A stretch of 64,000 nucleotides of DNA from assembly GCF_009712035.1 (NCBI RefSeq), contig NZ_VILB01000007.1:1-64000 (forward strand). Direction: 5' to 3'. This document shows positions 9,325 through 19,313 of this stretch, piece by piece. Each line of letters starts with the position of its first letter. Within the stretch, counting starts at the first letter, position 1. The position numbers and the translations under genes were made by a program. The notes under the pieces are model-generated. The model worked only from the letters and a program-made list of their open reading frames with translations, was not told the DNA's origin and did not search any database. Origin of the DNA: Anabaena sp. UHCC 0187 (GTDB lineage Bacteria; Cyanobacteriota; Cyanobacteriia; Cyanobacteriales; Nostocaceae).

Positions 9325-12237
9325 TTATACTATTGGTGCGACTTGAAAAATTATCTCCTCTAATTTCCGTAATAATTCTTGCTCATTGTAAGGCTTAGAA
9401 AAATAAGCTTTTGCCCCTAGCTGCATGGCTAATTGACGGTGTTTACTGCTACTACGAGAAGTTAACATTGCTACAGGAATATTTCTGAATTCTGCATTAG
9501 CGTTGACGCGCTCTAAAAAGCTATAACCATCAACCCGTGGCATTTCAATATCACAAATGACAGCTTGGACTTGTAAACCACTTTCCAGCTTTTCTAAAGC
9601 GTCTTGACCATCTTTGGCCTGTTCTACTTGATATCCACCTTTTTCTAGAGTTAGGGCTAAGTAACGCCGCACATTAATTGAATCATCAACAATTAAAATT
9701 ATGCCTTTTTGGCGCGTAGGTTGGATTGGAGTTGGAACTTTTGGTGGTTTTAGGAAAGCGGTTTGTAATCTGGTTATTGGTAACTTATTGCTAACATGAG
9801 GACGTTCACCAGTAGTAATCCACAATACTAAATCATTGGTATTAACCAAGGGAACTACTCGACCATCACCAAGAATTGTACAGTTATTAAAACCGCTAGG
9901 TAGAGGAATATTACCTTCTACTTGACGAATAGCTACTTCCTGTTCACCCCAACAGCGTTCTACTTGAACTGCTATTTGTTGATGATCATGTTTGACTATC
10001 AATACACTTGTAGCATTAATTATGGGCAGAGTTTCTAATTCCAAGTTATTGTAGCGAGAGCAATTAAACTCAAAGTAACTATTTAAACGCAACAATGGTA
10101 ATTGAATATCTTGCCAATTAATAAATTCTTTACCATCTTGGGAAAAGATTTGCTCATTTTCTAGTAAGAAAATTTCCTCTACTACATCTGTGGAAAATGC
10201 TAACACTAAGCGATCGCTTTCTACTAATAAGACTCGCGCTACTGACAAGGTAAATGGTACTGATAAAGTAAAGGTTGTCCCCACTCCTGTTTGGGTATCA
10301 ACATTCACATCTCCCCGCGCCAGCTTGAGGTTATTTCGGACTACATCCATTCCCACCCCTCGACCAGATAAAGCTGTTACCTGTTCCGAGGTACTAAACC
10401 CAGGTTCAAAAATTAATGATAGTAGTTCCTCTTCACTTGCACTCGCTAATAAAGAATCATCCAAACCCATTATTAAAGCCCGATGACGAATTTTTTCTAA
10501 AGAAATACCTTGACCATCATCACGGATAGTAATAATCGTGCGATTACTATGGTAAGCTGCCTTCATTTCAATCAACCCTTGTTCGGATTTTCCTTGATTT
10601 TTACGGGTAGCAGGATCTTCAATTCCATGATCAAAAGCATTGCGTAATAAGTGCATTAAAGGCTCATTTAAAGCTTCCAAAATGCTCCTTTCAATTAAAG
10701 TATTACCACCTTCAATTTTTAACTGCACATTTTTTCCATACTCTACATTTAAATCTCTAATTGCTCTAGGAAAACGTTCCACTAAATCGGAAAAAGGACG
10801 CATCCTCACTTGGGTTAATTGTCTTTGTAATTGTTTAGAAGTTTTATTCAGTTTCCGCGCTATTTGGTCTGTATCATCAACACTTAATTGAATATCACTG
10901 GTAACTTCTGCAACTTGCACGATAGTTTCCATGACATTCTGAGATAACAAATTTAATTTTTGATAGCCATCCTGGTCTAAAACATTATTTTCTGTGTCTT
11001 GATTACCATGATTAGTTGACTCCTCCGCAAGATGATTATGAATGATCATTTTTGCATAAGCTGTCCGCAGTTCTTGATTTTCTTGATCAAGAATTTGGAC
11101 TCGTTGACTGAGACTACGAACTAATTTACGTAATCTTTCCATTTGGACATTCAACCCATTTCGTTGAATAATAACTTCCCCAAATAAATCATTAATTTTT
11201 TCTAGATGTTTACTAGGGACTCTAACTGTATTTTCCTGATTTTCTCGTTCTTTAGGAAGTGAATTAAGATCGCTTTTACGTTCAGTATATTTATAATCTA
11301 TGGGCAGATTCTCTGAAGCCAATACTTTATCAGGATTGATTTCTGGAGATAATTCAACATTTTCTAATAATTGAAAATCAGAAATAACTGCTTTATTCAA
11401 CAAATTATCTTGCCGATTTGATAAGGTATCTGTATAATTGTTAGCATGATGATCATTAATAACTTCACCAAGATCAATTTTAGTTGGTAAACTATCTTGT
11501 TGATTACTTAATAGTAAAGCTTGAGATTGCCTCCATGCTTTTAATGCTAAATCGGCAATTTCCACACAACGATCAGGAGAAGTTTCTAGGTAATGACTAA
11601 CTGATTGACATAGTTTGGTAAATGCTGTTAATTGGAGCATTTCTCCTAATCCACCTAGCTCAGTAGACATGATCACCAATTCTGCTCTTAATCCTGATTT
11701 ATTACTATTTTTTAATCGAGCTTCGAGATGTTGTAAATACTCTTCAACTTCCGTTTCAAACAATAAAGGAATAATTTCTTGCCCATCTTCTGATGATAGC
11801 AAAGTTGTAATATCTTCTGGAGAAGGTTCACCTAAACGCTCATAAAGTTCATCAAAAATTGGGTAACAAGATTTTCTTAACCAACTAGTATCGAGATCAT
11901 TACCTTTTGCAAGTAATTCCACAATCTGCCGTAGCCAATCAACACCCGATAGTAATAAACTTTGTAAATGAGTATCAAGTTCTAAGGAATCTTTCTGAGT
12001 CTTTAAAACTTTAAAAGCATCTTCCAATCTATGAGCTAAATCACTTAATACACGAAATCCCATCATAGCCGCTCCACCTTTAATAGAATGGGCGGCTCGC
12101 ATTGCAGCATTAATATGTTCTAATTCAATTCGTTTACTGGTGTCAATTTCCAGTAATATCCCCTCTAAAGTATTGAGATAATCAGTGGCTTCTTCCAGAA
12201 ATTGCATCTGGATTTCTAATTCTTTATCTTTAGTCAT
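9325..12237 (-). CDS. Chemotaxis-type hybrid histidine kinase (CheA with C-terminal receiver)
   Basis: A 970-residue CheA/PilL-type kinase. Domains in order: an Hpt domain with phospho-acceptor His50 in AAHSIKGGAAMMGF; a long linker; a dimerization region; a HATPase_c domain (NAFDHGIEDP, DDGQGIS, GRGVGMDVV); a CheW-like domain; and a receiver domain (DDSINVRRYL, phospho-acceptor Asp in CDIEMPRVDG, SKPYNEQEL). It is the last gene of the minus-strand order CheW, MCP, CheA, which matches the hmpC-hmpD-hmpE order of the Nostoc punctiforme hormogonium motility cluster and the related pix/tax clusters. Assignment to Hmp rather than another chemosensory set is an inference. It probably governs type IV pilus gliding or phototaxis. 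Confidence 0.92.
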   Translation of the reverse strand: MTKDKELEIQMQFLEEATDYLNTLEGILLEIDTSKRIELEHINAAMRAAHSIKGGAAMMGFRVLSDLAHRLEDAFKVLKTQKDSLELDTHLQSLLLSGVDWLRQIVELLAKGNDLDTSWLRKSCYPIFDELYERLGEPSPEDITTLLSSEDGQEIIPLLFETEVEEYLQHLEARLKNSNKSGLRAELVIMSTELGGLGEMLQLTAFTKLCQSVSHYLETSPDRCVEIADLALKAWRQSQALLLSNQQDSLPTKIDLGEVINDHHANNYTDTLSNRQDNLLNKAVISDFQLLENVELSPEINPDKVLASENLPIDYKYTERKSDLNSLPKERENQENTVRVPSKHLEKINDLFGEVIIQRNGLNVQMERLRKLVRSLSQRVQILDQENQELRTAYAKMIIHNHLAEESTNHGNQDTENNVLDQDGYQKLNLLSQNVMETIVQVAEVTSDIQLSVDDTDQIARKLNKTSKQLQRQLTQVRMRPFSDLVERFPRAIRDLNVEYGKNVQLKIEGGNTLIERSILEALNEPLMHLLRNAFDHGIEDPATRKNQGKSEQGLIEMKAAYHSNRTIITIRDDGQGISLEKIRHRALIMGLDDSLLASASEEELLSLIFEPGFSTSEQVTALSGRGVGMDVVRNNLKLARGDVNVDTQTGVGTTFTLSVPFTLSVARVLLVESDRLVLAFSTDVVEEIFLLENEQIFSQDGKEFINWQDIQLPLLRLNSYFEFNCSRYNNLELETLPIINATSVLIVKHDHQQIAVQVERCWGEQEVAIRQVEGNIPLPSGFNNCTILGDGRVVPLVNTNDLVLWITTGERPHVSNKLPITRLQTAFLKPPKVPTPIQPTRQKGIILIVDDSINVRRYLALTLEKGGYQVEQAKDGQDALEKLESGLQVQAVICDIEMPRVDGYSFLERVNANAEFRNIPVAMLTSRSSSKHRQLAMQLGAKAYFSKPYNEQELLRKLEEIIFQVAPIV

Positions 12238-12270
12238 TAGTCATTAGTCCTTAGTTATTAGTTATTAATT
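12233..12270. repeat. Short tandemly repeated heptamers (TTAGTCA / TTAGTTA)
   Basis: Five or six heptamer units of the pattern TTAGTNA lie between cheA and the MCP gene, starting at the cheA start codon. This is an STRR of the kind scattered through heterocystous cyanobacterial genomes. Confidence 0.6.
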
Positions 12271-12287
12271 CAGAACAAATGAGGATA

Positions 12288-14927
12288 TCAAGTAGGAGGG
12301 AAAGTCTCAATAGTCTCTTTTAACTCCTGAGAAATAGCTACTGCTTTTTGTACAGATTGGGAAAGTTGACGAGCATTATCACTACTACGGGCTGATATAT
12401 TAGTAATATCCTGAATAGTTTGACTAACAATTTGTGATGTTTGCACTTGAGATGTAGTCGCAATTAAAATTGACTGCACTAAAGTATCTATTTGTTGTGA
12501 TATATCAACAATTTGCTGTAAACCATGCTTGGCATTTTCGATAATATGGCTGCTTTCGACGACTTGATTATTTCCCATGATCATCGTTTGTAATACCTCA
12601 CCAGTTTCTCGTTGAATTTTGGCAATTATTTCCTCAATTTCTTGAGTTGCGGTGGCACTTCTGGCTGCTAATTCTCCTACTTCTTCAGCTACTACCGCAA
12701 AACCTTGACCCTCTTCCCCAGCTCTTGCCGCTTCAATACCCGCATTAATTGCTAATAAATTAGTTTGCATAGCAATTTGATTAATTACAGAAACTACACG
12801 GGAAATCTGTTGAGAAGATTCTCCTAAACGTCTGATTTTTTTAGCTATTTCATCAACTGTTTCTTGGACAAAGAAAATATTTTGCAATGTTAAATCCATC
12901 GCTTCTCCAGTTTTAGTAGCTGTATGGTTAGTATCATTAACAATGCTAACAGCCTGCTGTGCTATATCAGCTATAGATTGAATAGCAATAGTCATATTGT
13001 TAATAGTTTCTAAGCTCCGGTTTATTTGTTCGGGTTCTATCACTGCTTCTACTGTGAATTTTTCTAAAGATAAATGCACTTCACTAACAGTTTCTTGAAT
13101 TTGGTTAACAATTTGCTGAAGACTATTCTGAAAATCTTGCAATTCTCCAGTATCTTGATGATTATTTAATTTACTATTCGCCTTTAATTTTTTGATCTCT
13201 ATCACTAGATGAGATTGTTCTATAGCATAGCCAATTTGTGCAGCCACCTGTGTCAATAAATTAATTTCTCTAGGTTGCCAAATATGGGAATTACGGCAAT
13301 GATGAGTAATCAAGAAACCTTGAATTTCCCCATGAGTAAAAATTGGTACAGTTAAACTACTTTGCACAGAAAATTGCTTTAACCATTCAATGTAACTAGG
13401 AGCTAAATTTGGCGATTCTTCAATATTTGATATAGCCTCTAATCCACCATTTTGGATGAGTTCTTGCCAATGAGAGTTATTGTTATATACTTTCAGAATT
13501 TTTTGCCAATCACCGGTGACTGATTCAGCAATTATTTTTCCTGTTTGCGTTTTACGATGCCGTTTATAAATGATGATTCTGTCTGTTTTTAAAACTTGAC
13601 TAACTTCGGAAATTGCTGTTTGATAAATATATTCAGGCTGAAGATTTAGACGAATTTTTTTGGTAATATCTATCAGTAATTGTAGCCATTCAATTTCTAT
13701 GTCTTGATGTTCTTTCTTGTTGGCTGCACTCAGGTATATTTGCTCTTGGCTACCCTTGGCTTCTGCTATAGATGTATTAATATTAACAATTTTGGCATGA
13801 ATGCGCTGGCTTAACCAAGCTACAAACAACGTCATTAATAATGCAATTAGTGGTGTTGTACTTGCAATTAATGTCAAAAATTCTCTTTGTGGTTTAAAGG
13901 CAATTGCTGTATCTTTAGCGATAATTAACTGCCAATTGATATCTGGTAAACTGGATAATTTTCGGAATGGTACATAACTAATTAGTTGCTGCTTTTTCTC
14001 ATTTTTAGTAATGGTTGTAAATGTGTCAATATCTTTAGCACTTAAAACATTAGCTAAGTTAGGATATATACCGATGGCTTCTTGACTAACTAATTCCTGA
14101 TGAGAACTGATTAAAATCTTCCCTGTTTCATCTAAAAAATAATATTGATTAGGATCATTAGGATCATCTATATAACCTTTTACCACTTCTCCTAAAGCTT
14201 TTAAAGGCATACGGGTTCTGACTATACCAATAGTATTACCCTGACTTATATCCTTAATTGGTGCAGCTATATAAATCACTGTGCCTATATTTTTAACCAT
14301 TTCTGGTTGACTAATAATAGGAATATTTTTTTGAATTACCTTTTGAAAATAGGTAAGTTGTTTTTCCGGACTTAAAGATTCTCCTTTTGATTGAATAATT
14401 ACTTGTCCATTAAGATCAAATACAGCCACACTATCATAAACTTTACCAGTTTTAATTAACCGATCTAAGGCAGCTTGTGTTTCGATATTAATTTTGCTGA
14501 CATTAACCTTGCGTTTTTTGCTAGAATTTTCTGGTTCTGCTTTTTTACCTCCACTAGTTTGACTCAAAAATGATAAATTAGATAATACCTGAATATCACC
14601 ATAGCGTTGGCCAATAAAATTATTAACTGTATCACTTAAACTAATTGCTTTCGTTTCTTGAGATGTAATAATTTGCTTAGTAATCAAATTGCTCCCAAAA
14701 ATATAAGCAATCGCGCCAATTCCCAAAACTGGTAAAGTACCAATAGCTATGGACAAAATTATAGATTTTGTACTCAATTTAAACTGTTGTAAATATTTCA
14801 CTCTATGATGCCAAGCTGTAGGATAATTAAAATTATCTCCTCTACTCTCAACAACTTTTGCTGGAGAAATCAAAGCTGCTTTTTTTTGAGAATCACCACT
14901 TTGTTTAATATCAGTTTTATTTAACAT
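12288..14927 (-). CDS. Methyl-accepting chemotaxis protein with GAF domain
   Basis: A membrane chemoreceptor that should relay signals to the CheW-CheA pair encoded beside it. A transmembrane helix around residues 55-80 ([20 protein letters not shown]) and a second around 350-375 bound a periplasmic sensor of Cache type. A cytoplasmic GAF domain follows (~420-575), then the signalling domain with the hairpin tip [20 protein letters not shown]. The start at 14927 ([10 protein letters not shown]) is preferred over an upstream in-frame ATG at 14966 because GAGGAG stands 5 nt before it. GAF domains in cyanobacterial receptors can bind bilins, but the expected bilin-binding cysteine was not identified, so the ligand is unknown. 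Confidence 0.92.
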   Translation of the reverse strand: MLNKTDIKQSGDSQKKAALISPAKVVESRGDNFNYPTAWHHRVKYLQQFKLSTKSIILSIAIGTLPVLGIGAIAYIFGSNLITKQIITSQETKAISLSDTVNNFIGQRYGDIQVLSNLSFLSQTSGGKKAEPENSSKKRKVNVSKINIETQAALDRLIKTGKVYDSVAVFDLNGQVIIQSKGESLSPEKQLTYFQKVIQKNIPIISQPEMVKNIGTVIYIAAPIKDISQGNTIGIVRTRMPLKALGEVVKGYIDDPNDPNQYYFLDETGKILISSHQELVSQEAIGIYPNLANVLSAKDIDTFTTITKNEKKQQLISYVPFRKLSSLPDINWQLIIAKDTAIAFKPQREFLTLIASTTPLIALLMTLFVAWLSQRIHAKIVNINTSIAEAKGSQEQIYLSAANKKEHQDIEIEWLQLLIDITKKIRLNLQPEYIYQTAISEVSQVLKTDRIIIYKRHRKTQTGKIIAESVTGDWQKILKVYNNNSHWQELIQNGGLEAISNIEESPNLAPSYIEWLKQFSVQSSLTVPIFTHGEIQGFLITHHCRNSHIWQPREINLLTQVAAQIGYAIEQSHLVIEIKKLKANSKLNNHQDTGELQDFQNSLQQIVNQIQETVSEVHLSLEKFTVEAVIEPEQINRSLETINNMTIAIQSIADIAQQAVSIVNDTNHTATKTGEAMDLTLQNIFFVQETVDEIAKKIRRLGESSQQISRVVSVINQIAMQTNLLAINAGIEAARAGEEGQGFAVVAEEVGELAARSATATQEIEEIIAKIQRETGEVLQTMIMGNNQVVESSHIIENAKHGLQQIVDISQQIDTLVQSILIATTSQVQTSQIVSQTIQDITNISARSSDNARQLSQSVQKAVAISQELKETIETFPPT

Positions 14928-14989
14928 ATACTCCTCACACTTTACCCATAAAATAACAAGGTTCAAACACTTTTTCTGAGTATTAATTA

Positions 14990-15487
14990 TTAGTCAATAC
15001 GGAGAATAGCCGACTGTAAAATATGTACTGCATCTAACACTAATAATATTTCTTCTTGTTGGACTACACAACCACATAAGTAAGGTACTAAACTAGATGC
15101 TACCTGCCCTACAGGAGAACGAACATCATCAGGAATAAACTTAGTTGTCCCTTTAATTTCTTGAACGACTAAACCTAAAATCATTGATTCTATTTGAATA
15201 ACAATGATATTGTACTGACGCAACCGATGATCAAGACATTCTAAATTGAACATCTTCGGTAAATCAACTACCCAAATTATATGGCTGCGCCAATTCATTA
15301 ATCCTAATATACAAGCAGGCATATTTGGAATAGCTGTAACCGATGTAACAGGTACAATAATTGCTTCTTGAGTATGAGTAATGGATAAAACAGCACCAGT
15401 TTGTTGATTGAGTTGAAATTTAAGATAGCCATCTTCTCTGCTGTTATGTATAGCTTGATGGTTAAAATCAATTTGCAATTTTTTCAT
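14990..15487 (-). CDS. CheW-like adaptor protein
   Basis: A 165-residue CheW-domain protein. CheW couples receptors to the CheA kinase. Visible landmarks are [24 protein letters not shown] and [14 protein letters not shown], which fit the CheW fold. It is the first gene of the surviving chemosensory operon. In related clusters a PatA-type and a CheY-type response regulator precede this gene; here upstream sequence is non-coding and then runs into a transposon remnant. Confidence 0.9.
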   Translation of the reverse strand: MKKLQIDFNHQAIHNSREDGYLKFQLNQQTGAVLSITHTQEAIIVPVTSVTAIPNMPACILGLMNWRSHIIWVVDLPKMFNLECLDHRLRQYNIIVIQIESMILGLVVQEIKGTTKFIPDDVRSPVGQVASSLVPYLCGCVVQQEEILLVLDAVHILQSAILRID

Positions 15488-15795
15488 GGGGCTGGATTAT
15501 TAAAATTAATTAATTTTGGCTTGATGGAATAATTTCGATTTGGGAAATCAAAATTTTTATGCTAAAGCAGCATAAATTTATAGGTAATTTTTAATACAAA
15601 GTATTTGTTTTGAGGTGATCGTCAAACTCAACCAAGATTAACAGGTTAATTAAAGATTATCAAATTATTGGTCTTGAACAACCACAAATTCTTGATTTAT
15701 CTATTTTTATTGGTAAAATTAAATACAATATATTATTTGTTTCTCCTATAAATTTAGTTGCTATTTATACAAGAAATGCAATACAAAACCTATAG
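15488..15795. other. Junction region between the chemosensory operon and the transposon remnant
   Basis: About 300 bp, AT-rich. It should contain the cheW promoter. A transposon left end would be expected here (terminal TGTACA and repeated GTCAC motifs as at the right end), but none is seen. A 49-codon open frame without a start (15649-15795, ending in TAG) runs up to the first recognisable tnsB codon; its predicted peptide was not recognised. Confidence 0.5.
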
Positions 15796-16212
15796 GAGGC
15801 GGCTGAAAAACTAGCTGTATCAGTCCTAACAGTTCAGCGTTTGGTGAAAAAGTGGGAACAAGATGGTTTAGTCGGACTCACTCAAACGGGTAGGACTGAT
15901 AAAGGAAAACATCGAATTGGTAAGTTTTGGGAGGATTTCATCGTCAAAACTCATAAGGAGGGTAATAAGGGAAGCAAACGCATGAGTCCTAAACAGGTTG
16001 CTATTAGGGTTCAGGCTAAAGCCCATGAATTGGGTGACTTAAAACCTCCTAATTACAGGACTGTTTTACGGGTATTAGCTCCTATATTGGAAAAACAAGA
16101 AAAAACTAAAAGTATCCGCAGTCCTGGTTGGAGAGGAACAACCCTTTCTGTTAAAACCCGCGAAGGGAAAGATTTATCTGTTGATTACAGTAACCATGTC
16201 TGGCAATGTGAT

Positions 16213-16233
16213 AGCGAAGCGCTCCGTAGGAAT
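16213..16233 (+). repeat. Small dispersed repeat inserted in tnsB next to the first catalytic Asp
   Basis: The 21-nt unit AGCGAAGCGCTCCGTAGGAAT interrupts the codons for WQCD|HT, immediately after the presumed first catalytic aspartate, adding seven codons in frame. It follows a GAT. Its reverse complement occurs again at 16555-16575. It resembles the small dispersed repeats described in Nostoc. Confidence 0.75.
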
Positions 16234-16554
16234 CATACCCCTGCGGATGTGTTGTTAGTAGATCAGCATGGTGAACTTCTCAGTCGTCCCTGGCTAACGA
16301 CTGTAATTGATACCTATTCTCGTTGCATTATGGGTATTAATTTAGGTTTTGATGCACCTAGTTCTGAGGTAGTAGCCTTAGCGTTACGCCATGCGATTTT
16401 ACCCAAAAGGTATGGTTTAGAGTACAAACTGCATTGTGAGTGGGGAACTTACGGTAAGCCAGAACACTTTTATACTGATGGTGGTAAAGACTTTCGCTCT
16501 AACCACTTGAGTCAGATTGGAGCGCAATTGGGATTTGTCTGTCATTTACGCGAT

Positions 16555-16575
16555 TCCTACGGAGCGCTTCGCTAT
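16555..16575 (-). repeat. Small dispersed repeat inserted in tnsB beside the catalytic Glu
   Basis: The 21-nt unit TCCTACGGAGCGCTTCGCTAT is the reverse complement of the copy at 16213 (shifted by two bases at the edge). Removing it restores CGCGATCGCCC, a HIP1 octamer, and the expected peptide HLRDRPSEGG. It therefore landed inside a HIP1 site, just upstream of the catalytic glutamate, in frame. Confidence 0.78.
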
Positions 16576-17250
16576 CGCCCTTCCGAAGGTGGAATCGTTG
16601 AACGTCTTTTTAAGACATTGATTGATGCTCGAATGGGTGATCAAACTCGCTTTGGGCGTTGGGAAGCAGGATTACCTTCAGTACCAGTACCAATTGAAGA
16701 ACGTGATTTAGATATCTGCCTCATGAAGCAGTCACGGCGAAGGGTGCAAAAAGGCGGGCATTTACAGTTTTAAAATTTAATGTATCGGGGGGAATATTTG
16801 GGAGGATATGATGGGGAAACCGTCAATTTAAGATTTAATCCCAGAGATATTACAACGGTGCTGGTTTATCACCAAGAGAACAGTCAAGAAGTTTTTCTGA
16901 CTCGCGCTCATGCTCAAGGTTTGGAGACTGAGCAACTTTCATTAGATGAAGCTGAAGCTGCTAGTCGTAGACTGCGTAATTTGGGTAAAACTATTAGTAA
17001 TCAAGCCTTATTGCAAGAAGTTCTTGAGCGTGATGCTCTGGTAGCAAATAAGAAAAGCCGTAAAGATCGTCAAAAATTGGAGCAAGAAATTTTGCGCTCT
17101 ACTGCGGTAAATGATAGTAAAAATGAGTCTTTGGCATCTCCAGTTATGGAAGCAGAAGATGTGGAATCTACTACTCCGGTTCAATCTTCATCCCCGGAAC
17201 TAGAGGTTTGGGACTATGAACAACTGCGTGAAGAATACGGATTTTAAACA

Positions 17251-17817
17251 ATGACAGATGATGCACAAGCGATAGCGAAGCGCTGCTGCAAGCAGATCGC
17301 CAAGCAATTGGGTGGGGTAAAACCGGATGATGAGTGGTTGCAAGCTGAAATTGCTCGTCTCAAGAGTAAGAGTATTGTGCCGTTACAGCAGGTTATAACC
17401 TTGCATGATTGGTTAGATGGAAAGCGCAAAGCACGGCAATCCTGTCGAGTGGTTGGGGAATCGAGAACGGGCAAAACAGTTGCTTGTGATGCCTATCGGT
17501 ATAGACAAAAGCCACAGCAGGAAGTGGGAAAAACACCAATTGTCCCTGTAGTGTATATTCAGCCCCCCCAAAAATGTGGTGCAAAGGATTTGTTTCAGGA
17601 GATTATTGAGTATCTCAAATTTAAGGCAACTAAGGGAACAGTCTCGGATTTTCGCGGTAGAACAATGGAGGTATTAAAAGGCTGTCGCGTAGAAATGATC
17701 ATTATTGATGAAGCTGATCGCATCAAGCCTGAGACTTTTGCCGATGTACGCGATATTTATGACAAGTTGGGTATTCCTCTACCTGAGTTTCAATCTTATG
17801 CTACTTGGGACGTTTAA
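17251..17817 (+). pseudogene. tnsC: tnsC, AAA+ regulator of a V-K CAST, 3'-truncated
   Basis: TnsC is the AAA+ ATPase that forms filaments on target DNA and links Cas12k/TniQ to TnsB. The N-terminal two thirds read almost exactly as ShCAST TnsC: MTDDAQAIAK, Walker A VVGESRTGKTVA, Walker B MIIIDEADRIKPETF. Homology stops after DKLGI at about 17775, where 14 unrelated codons lead to a stop; sensor motifs and the C-terminal third are missing (full length is about 276 residues). A 24-nt dispersed repeat adds eight residues near the N-terminus. The start is 3 nt after the tnsB stop, as in intact elements. The truncation abuts the 3' end of the cargo ATPase. Confidence 0.93.
17274..17297 (+). repeat. 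Small dispersed repeat inserted in tnsC
   Basis: A 24-nt insertion begins with the same AGCGAAGCGCT core as the tnsB copies but has a different tail, GCTGCAAGCAG. It follows GCGAT and separates AQAIAK from QLGG, adding eight codons in frame. The same variant is found at 21346-21367. Confidence 0.75.
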
Positions 17818-19303
17818 GCCCACCTTTCCGTTTAACTTTAAATCCATACATATATATTTCAGGCATATTAATTCTTCCATCAGAACGACTTTCTACAATT
17901 CCGAGTTGAAGTAAATATTTCAAAATTTCTTCAGGGTTAATTACAGGTGGTTGTTTTTCTGGTTTTTCGCTCCAGTTCGTAGATTCTACTGCTTCTAAAA
18001 ACCTCTCTTTCTCTACTGGAACTACAAGTTCAGCTAAACTTGTTTTAAGAGATCCTAACCAAGGATACTCCTCTTGAGCTAATTCTTTAATTCGCGCTTC
18101 TGAAGTCTTCATTAAAGCTTCCTGTAAATCAGAGGGTTGCAAAAGTAGCATATTTTGTTCAACGGTTGAGTGTTGTTCTATTCTACTTTCTGCGGCTAAA
18201 ACAAATAACTTGAGAAAAGAACGGGGTGCAATTCGACTACCAGCATCCTGGAGGTGATTGGGAATCCAGCGATAGGTAATTCCTTTTTTAGGAGCAGCCC
18301 CCATATACTTACCAATCATCCTTTCAATTAGTTCTTCAAATAATTTTTCATTTGATGTTACAGTCCAGCCCAAACCAGTTTTATTTTCAATAATTAACTC
18401 TGGAATAGTTTGCAAATATTCTGTCATTTCAGATCCAGAGTTTGCAAGTCGTTTTACCAAAAGTTGGTAAAGCCATGAAGTTTTCCATTCCAGTCGAATT
18501 TGATGTCCTTGCAGTTTAGAAGCATCAGGAAAATTCAAAAACTCCTCTCCAAATAGATCAGTACGCAAAAAGATTTTAGGTCGTATTCTGTCCCAACGTC
18601 GCCATCGATCAAGCCACAAAGCTAAAAGTTCACGAATTGGACTTGCTAAGGCAGTATAGGAAACCACTAATCGATCTAATTCATCATAAGTAACAAATAA
18701 CCAATCATCTGTTTCAATAAGTTTTTGATCTAATTTATCTAAGACAGAATTTAATTTTTCAAGATTTTGATTGACGATAGGTTGCCAAGTTGATAAAAGA
18801 GATAAATTATCTCTCAGAAGATTGACTATTTCTGTCTCCATTTGTTCAAGCAGAAAATCTTTGAACTTGAAATCTTCTTGCTGTAATAACACGCCTAAAA
18901 TTAAACCAATCCAGAAGCTACGCCATTCAATATTTGTAGCCTTATTCATTTGGCTTTCCACACTTTCTGGAGTGGGAAATCGCTTTTCTGCTTGGCGAAT
19001 CCTTCCAAAACCTGCTATCCATGTTGTTTTACTCAAAGTGGGTAAGGATCTAATTCCCAAGCTTTCAACCAAAGCTTGTCTTCCTGAAGGAATTGCAAGC
19101 AACCGGAATAATTCTGTTTTTCCTACTCCTTTTCCTCCTAATATTAATAATATATTTGGTTCTAAAGCACGACGATAATCTGCTATGGGTAAAAAGTTTT
19201 TTAAGAAAATTTCATGATCATTACTTTCATGTTCAGCAATTCCTTCACCAGGGGCGATATTCTCTATTAATTCTAGTAATTTGTGTTTATTAATTTCAGA
19301 CAT
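17801..19303 (-). CDS. Cargo P-loop ATPase of the CAST (Sll1717-like family)
   Basis: A ~500-residue ATPase with Walker A (GGKGVGKTELFRLL) near residue 65 and a Walker-B-like segment ending in acidic residues (LFVTYDELDRLV) near 210. The C-terminal part (EEILKYLLQLGIVESRSDGRINMPEIY) looks like a winged-helix element. It is the third gene of a minus-strand operon with the KGGVGR ATPase and the HEPN protein. The start at 19303 (MSEINKHK) gives a 10-bp gap after the upstream stop; a start at 19366 would overlap that gene by 53 bp and is less likely. The gene appears intact and ends 25 bp from the broken tnsC. Function is not known; an energy-dependent defence or signalling role is inferred from context. 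Confidence 0.8.
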   Translation of the reverse strand: MSEINKHKLLELIENIAPGEGIAEHESNDHEIFLKNFLPIADYRRALEPNILLILGGKGVGKTELFRLLAIPSGRQALVESLGIRSLPTLSKTTWIAGFGRIRQAEKRFPTPESVESQMNKATNIEWRSFWIGLILGVLLQQEDFKFKDFLLEQMETEIVNLLRDNLSLLSTWQPIVNQNLEKLNSVLDKLDQKLIETDDWLFVTYDELDRLVVSYTALASPIRELLALWLDRWRRWDRIRPKIFLRTDLFGEEFLNFPDASKLQGHQIRLEWKTSWLYQLLVKRLANSGSEMTEYLQTIPELIIENKTGLGWTVTSNEKLFEELIERMIGKYMGAAPKKGITYRWIPNHLQDAGSRIAPRSFLKLFVLAAESRIEQHSTVEQNMLLLQPSDLQEALMKTSEARIKELAQEEYPWLGSLKTSLAELVVPVEKERFLEAVESTNWSEKPEKQPPVINPEEILKYLLQLGIVESRSDGRINMPEIYMYGFKVKRKGGLKRPK

Positions 19304-19313
19304 AGGTTTTAAT

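Larger units (their letters stand above)
15796..17247 (+). pseudogene. tnsB: tnsB, DDE transposase of a V-K CAST, decayed
   Basis: Homology to TnsB begins at 15796 (EAAEKLAVSVLTVQRLVKKW), directly after an in-frame TAG, so roughly the first 60 residues are lost. The rve/DDE core is recognisable (VWQCD, YTDGGKDFRSNHL, RPSEGGIVER). Four further lesions are visible: 21-bp dispersed-repeat insertions at 16213-16233 and 16555-16575, an in-frame internal loss of about 50 residues between FKTL and IDARMG (near 16620), and a nonsense TAA at 16771 that replaces the Gln codon expected in LQFQNLMY. The frame continues from the ATG at 16780 to 17247, ending EVWDYEQLREEYGF, the expected C-terminus that recruits TnsC. 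Comparison is to ShCAST TnsB from memory. Confidence 0.9.

Noticed and set aside
15649-15795. 49-codon open frame just before the tnsB homology
   Set aside because: It lacks a start codon, is not TnsB-like and was not recognised; it could be chance in AT-rich DNA.
15488-15795. Search for a CAST left end and target duplication
   Set aside because: No TGTACA terminus or GTCAC array is visible upstream of tnsB, so a left end is not annotated.
17776-17800. GTTTCAATC string at the tnsC break point as a CRISPR repeat trace
   Set aside because: Nine bases are too few and no second copy is nearby.
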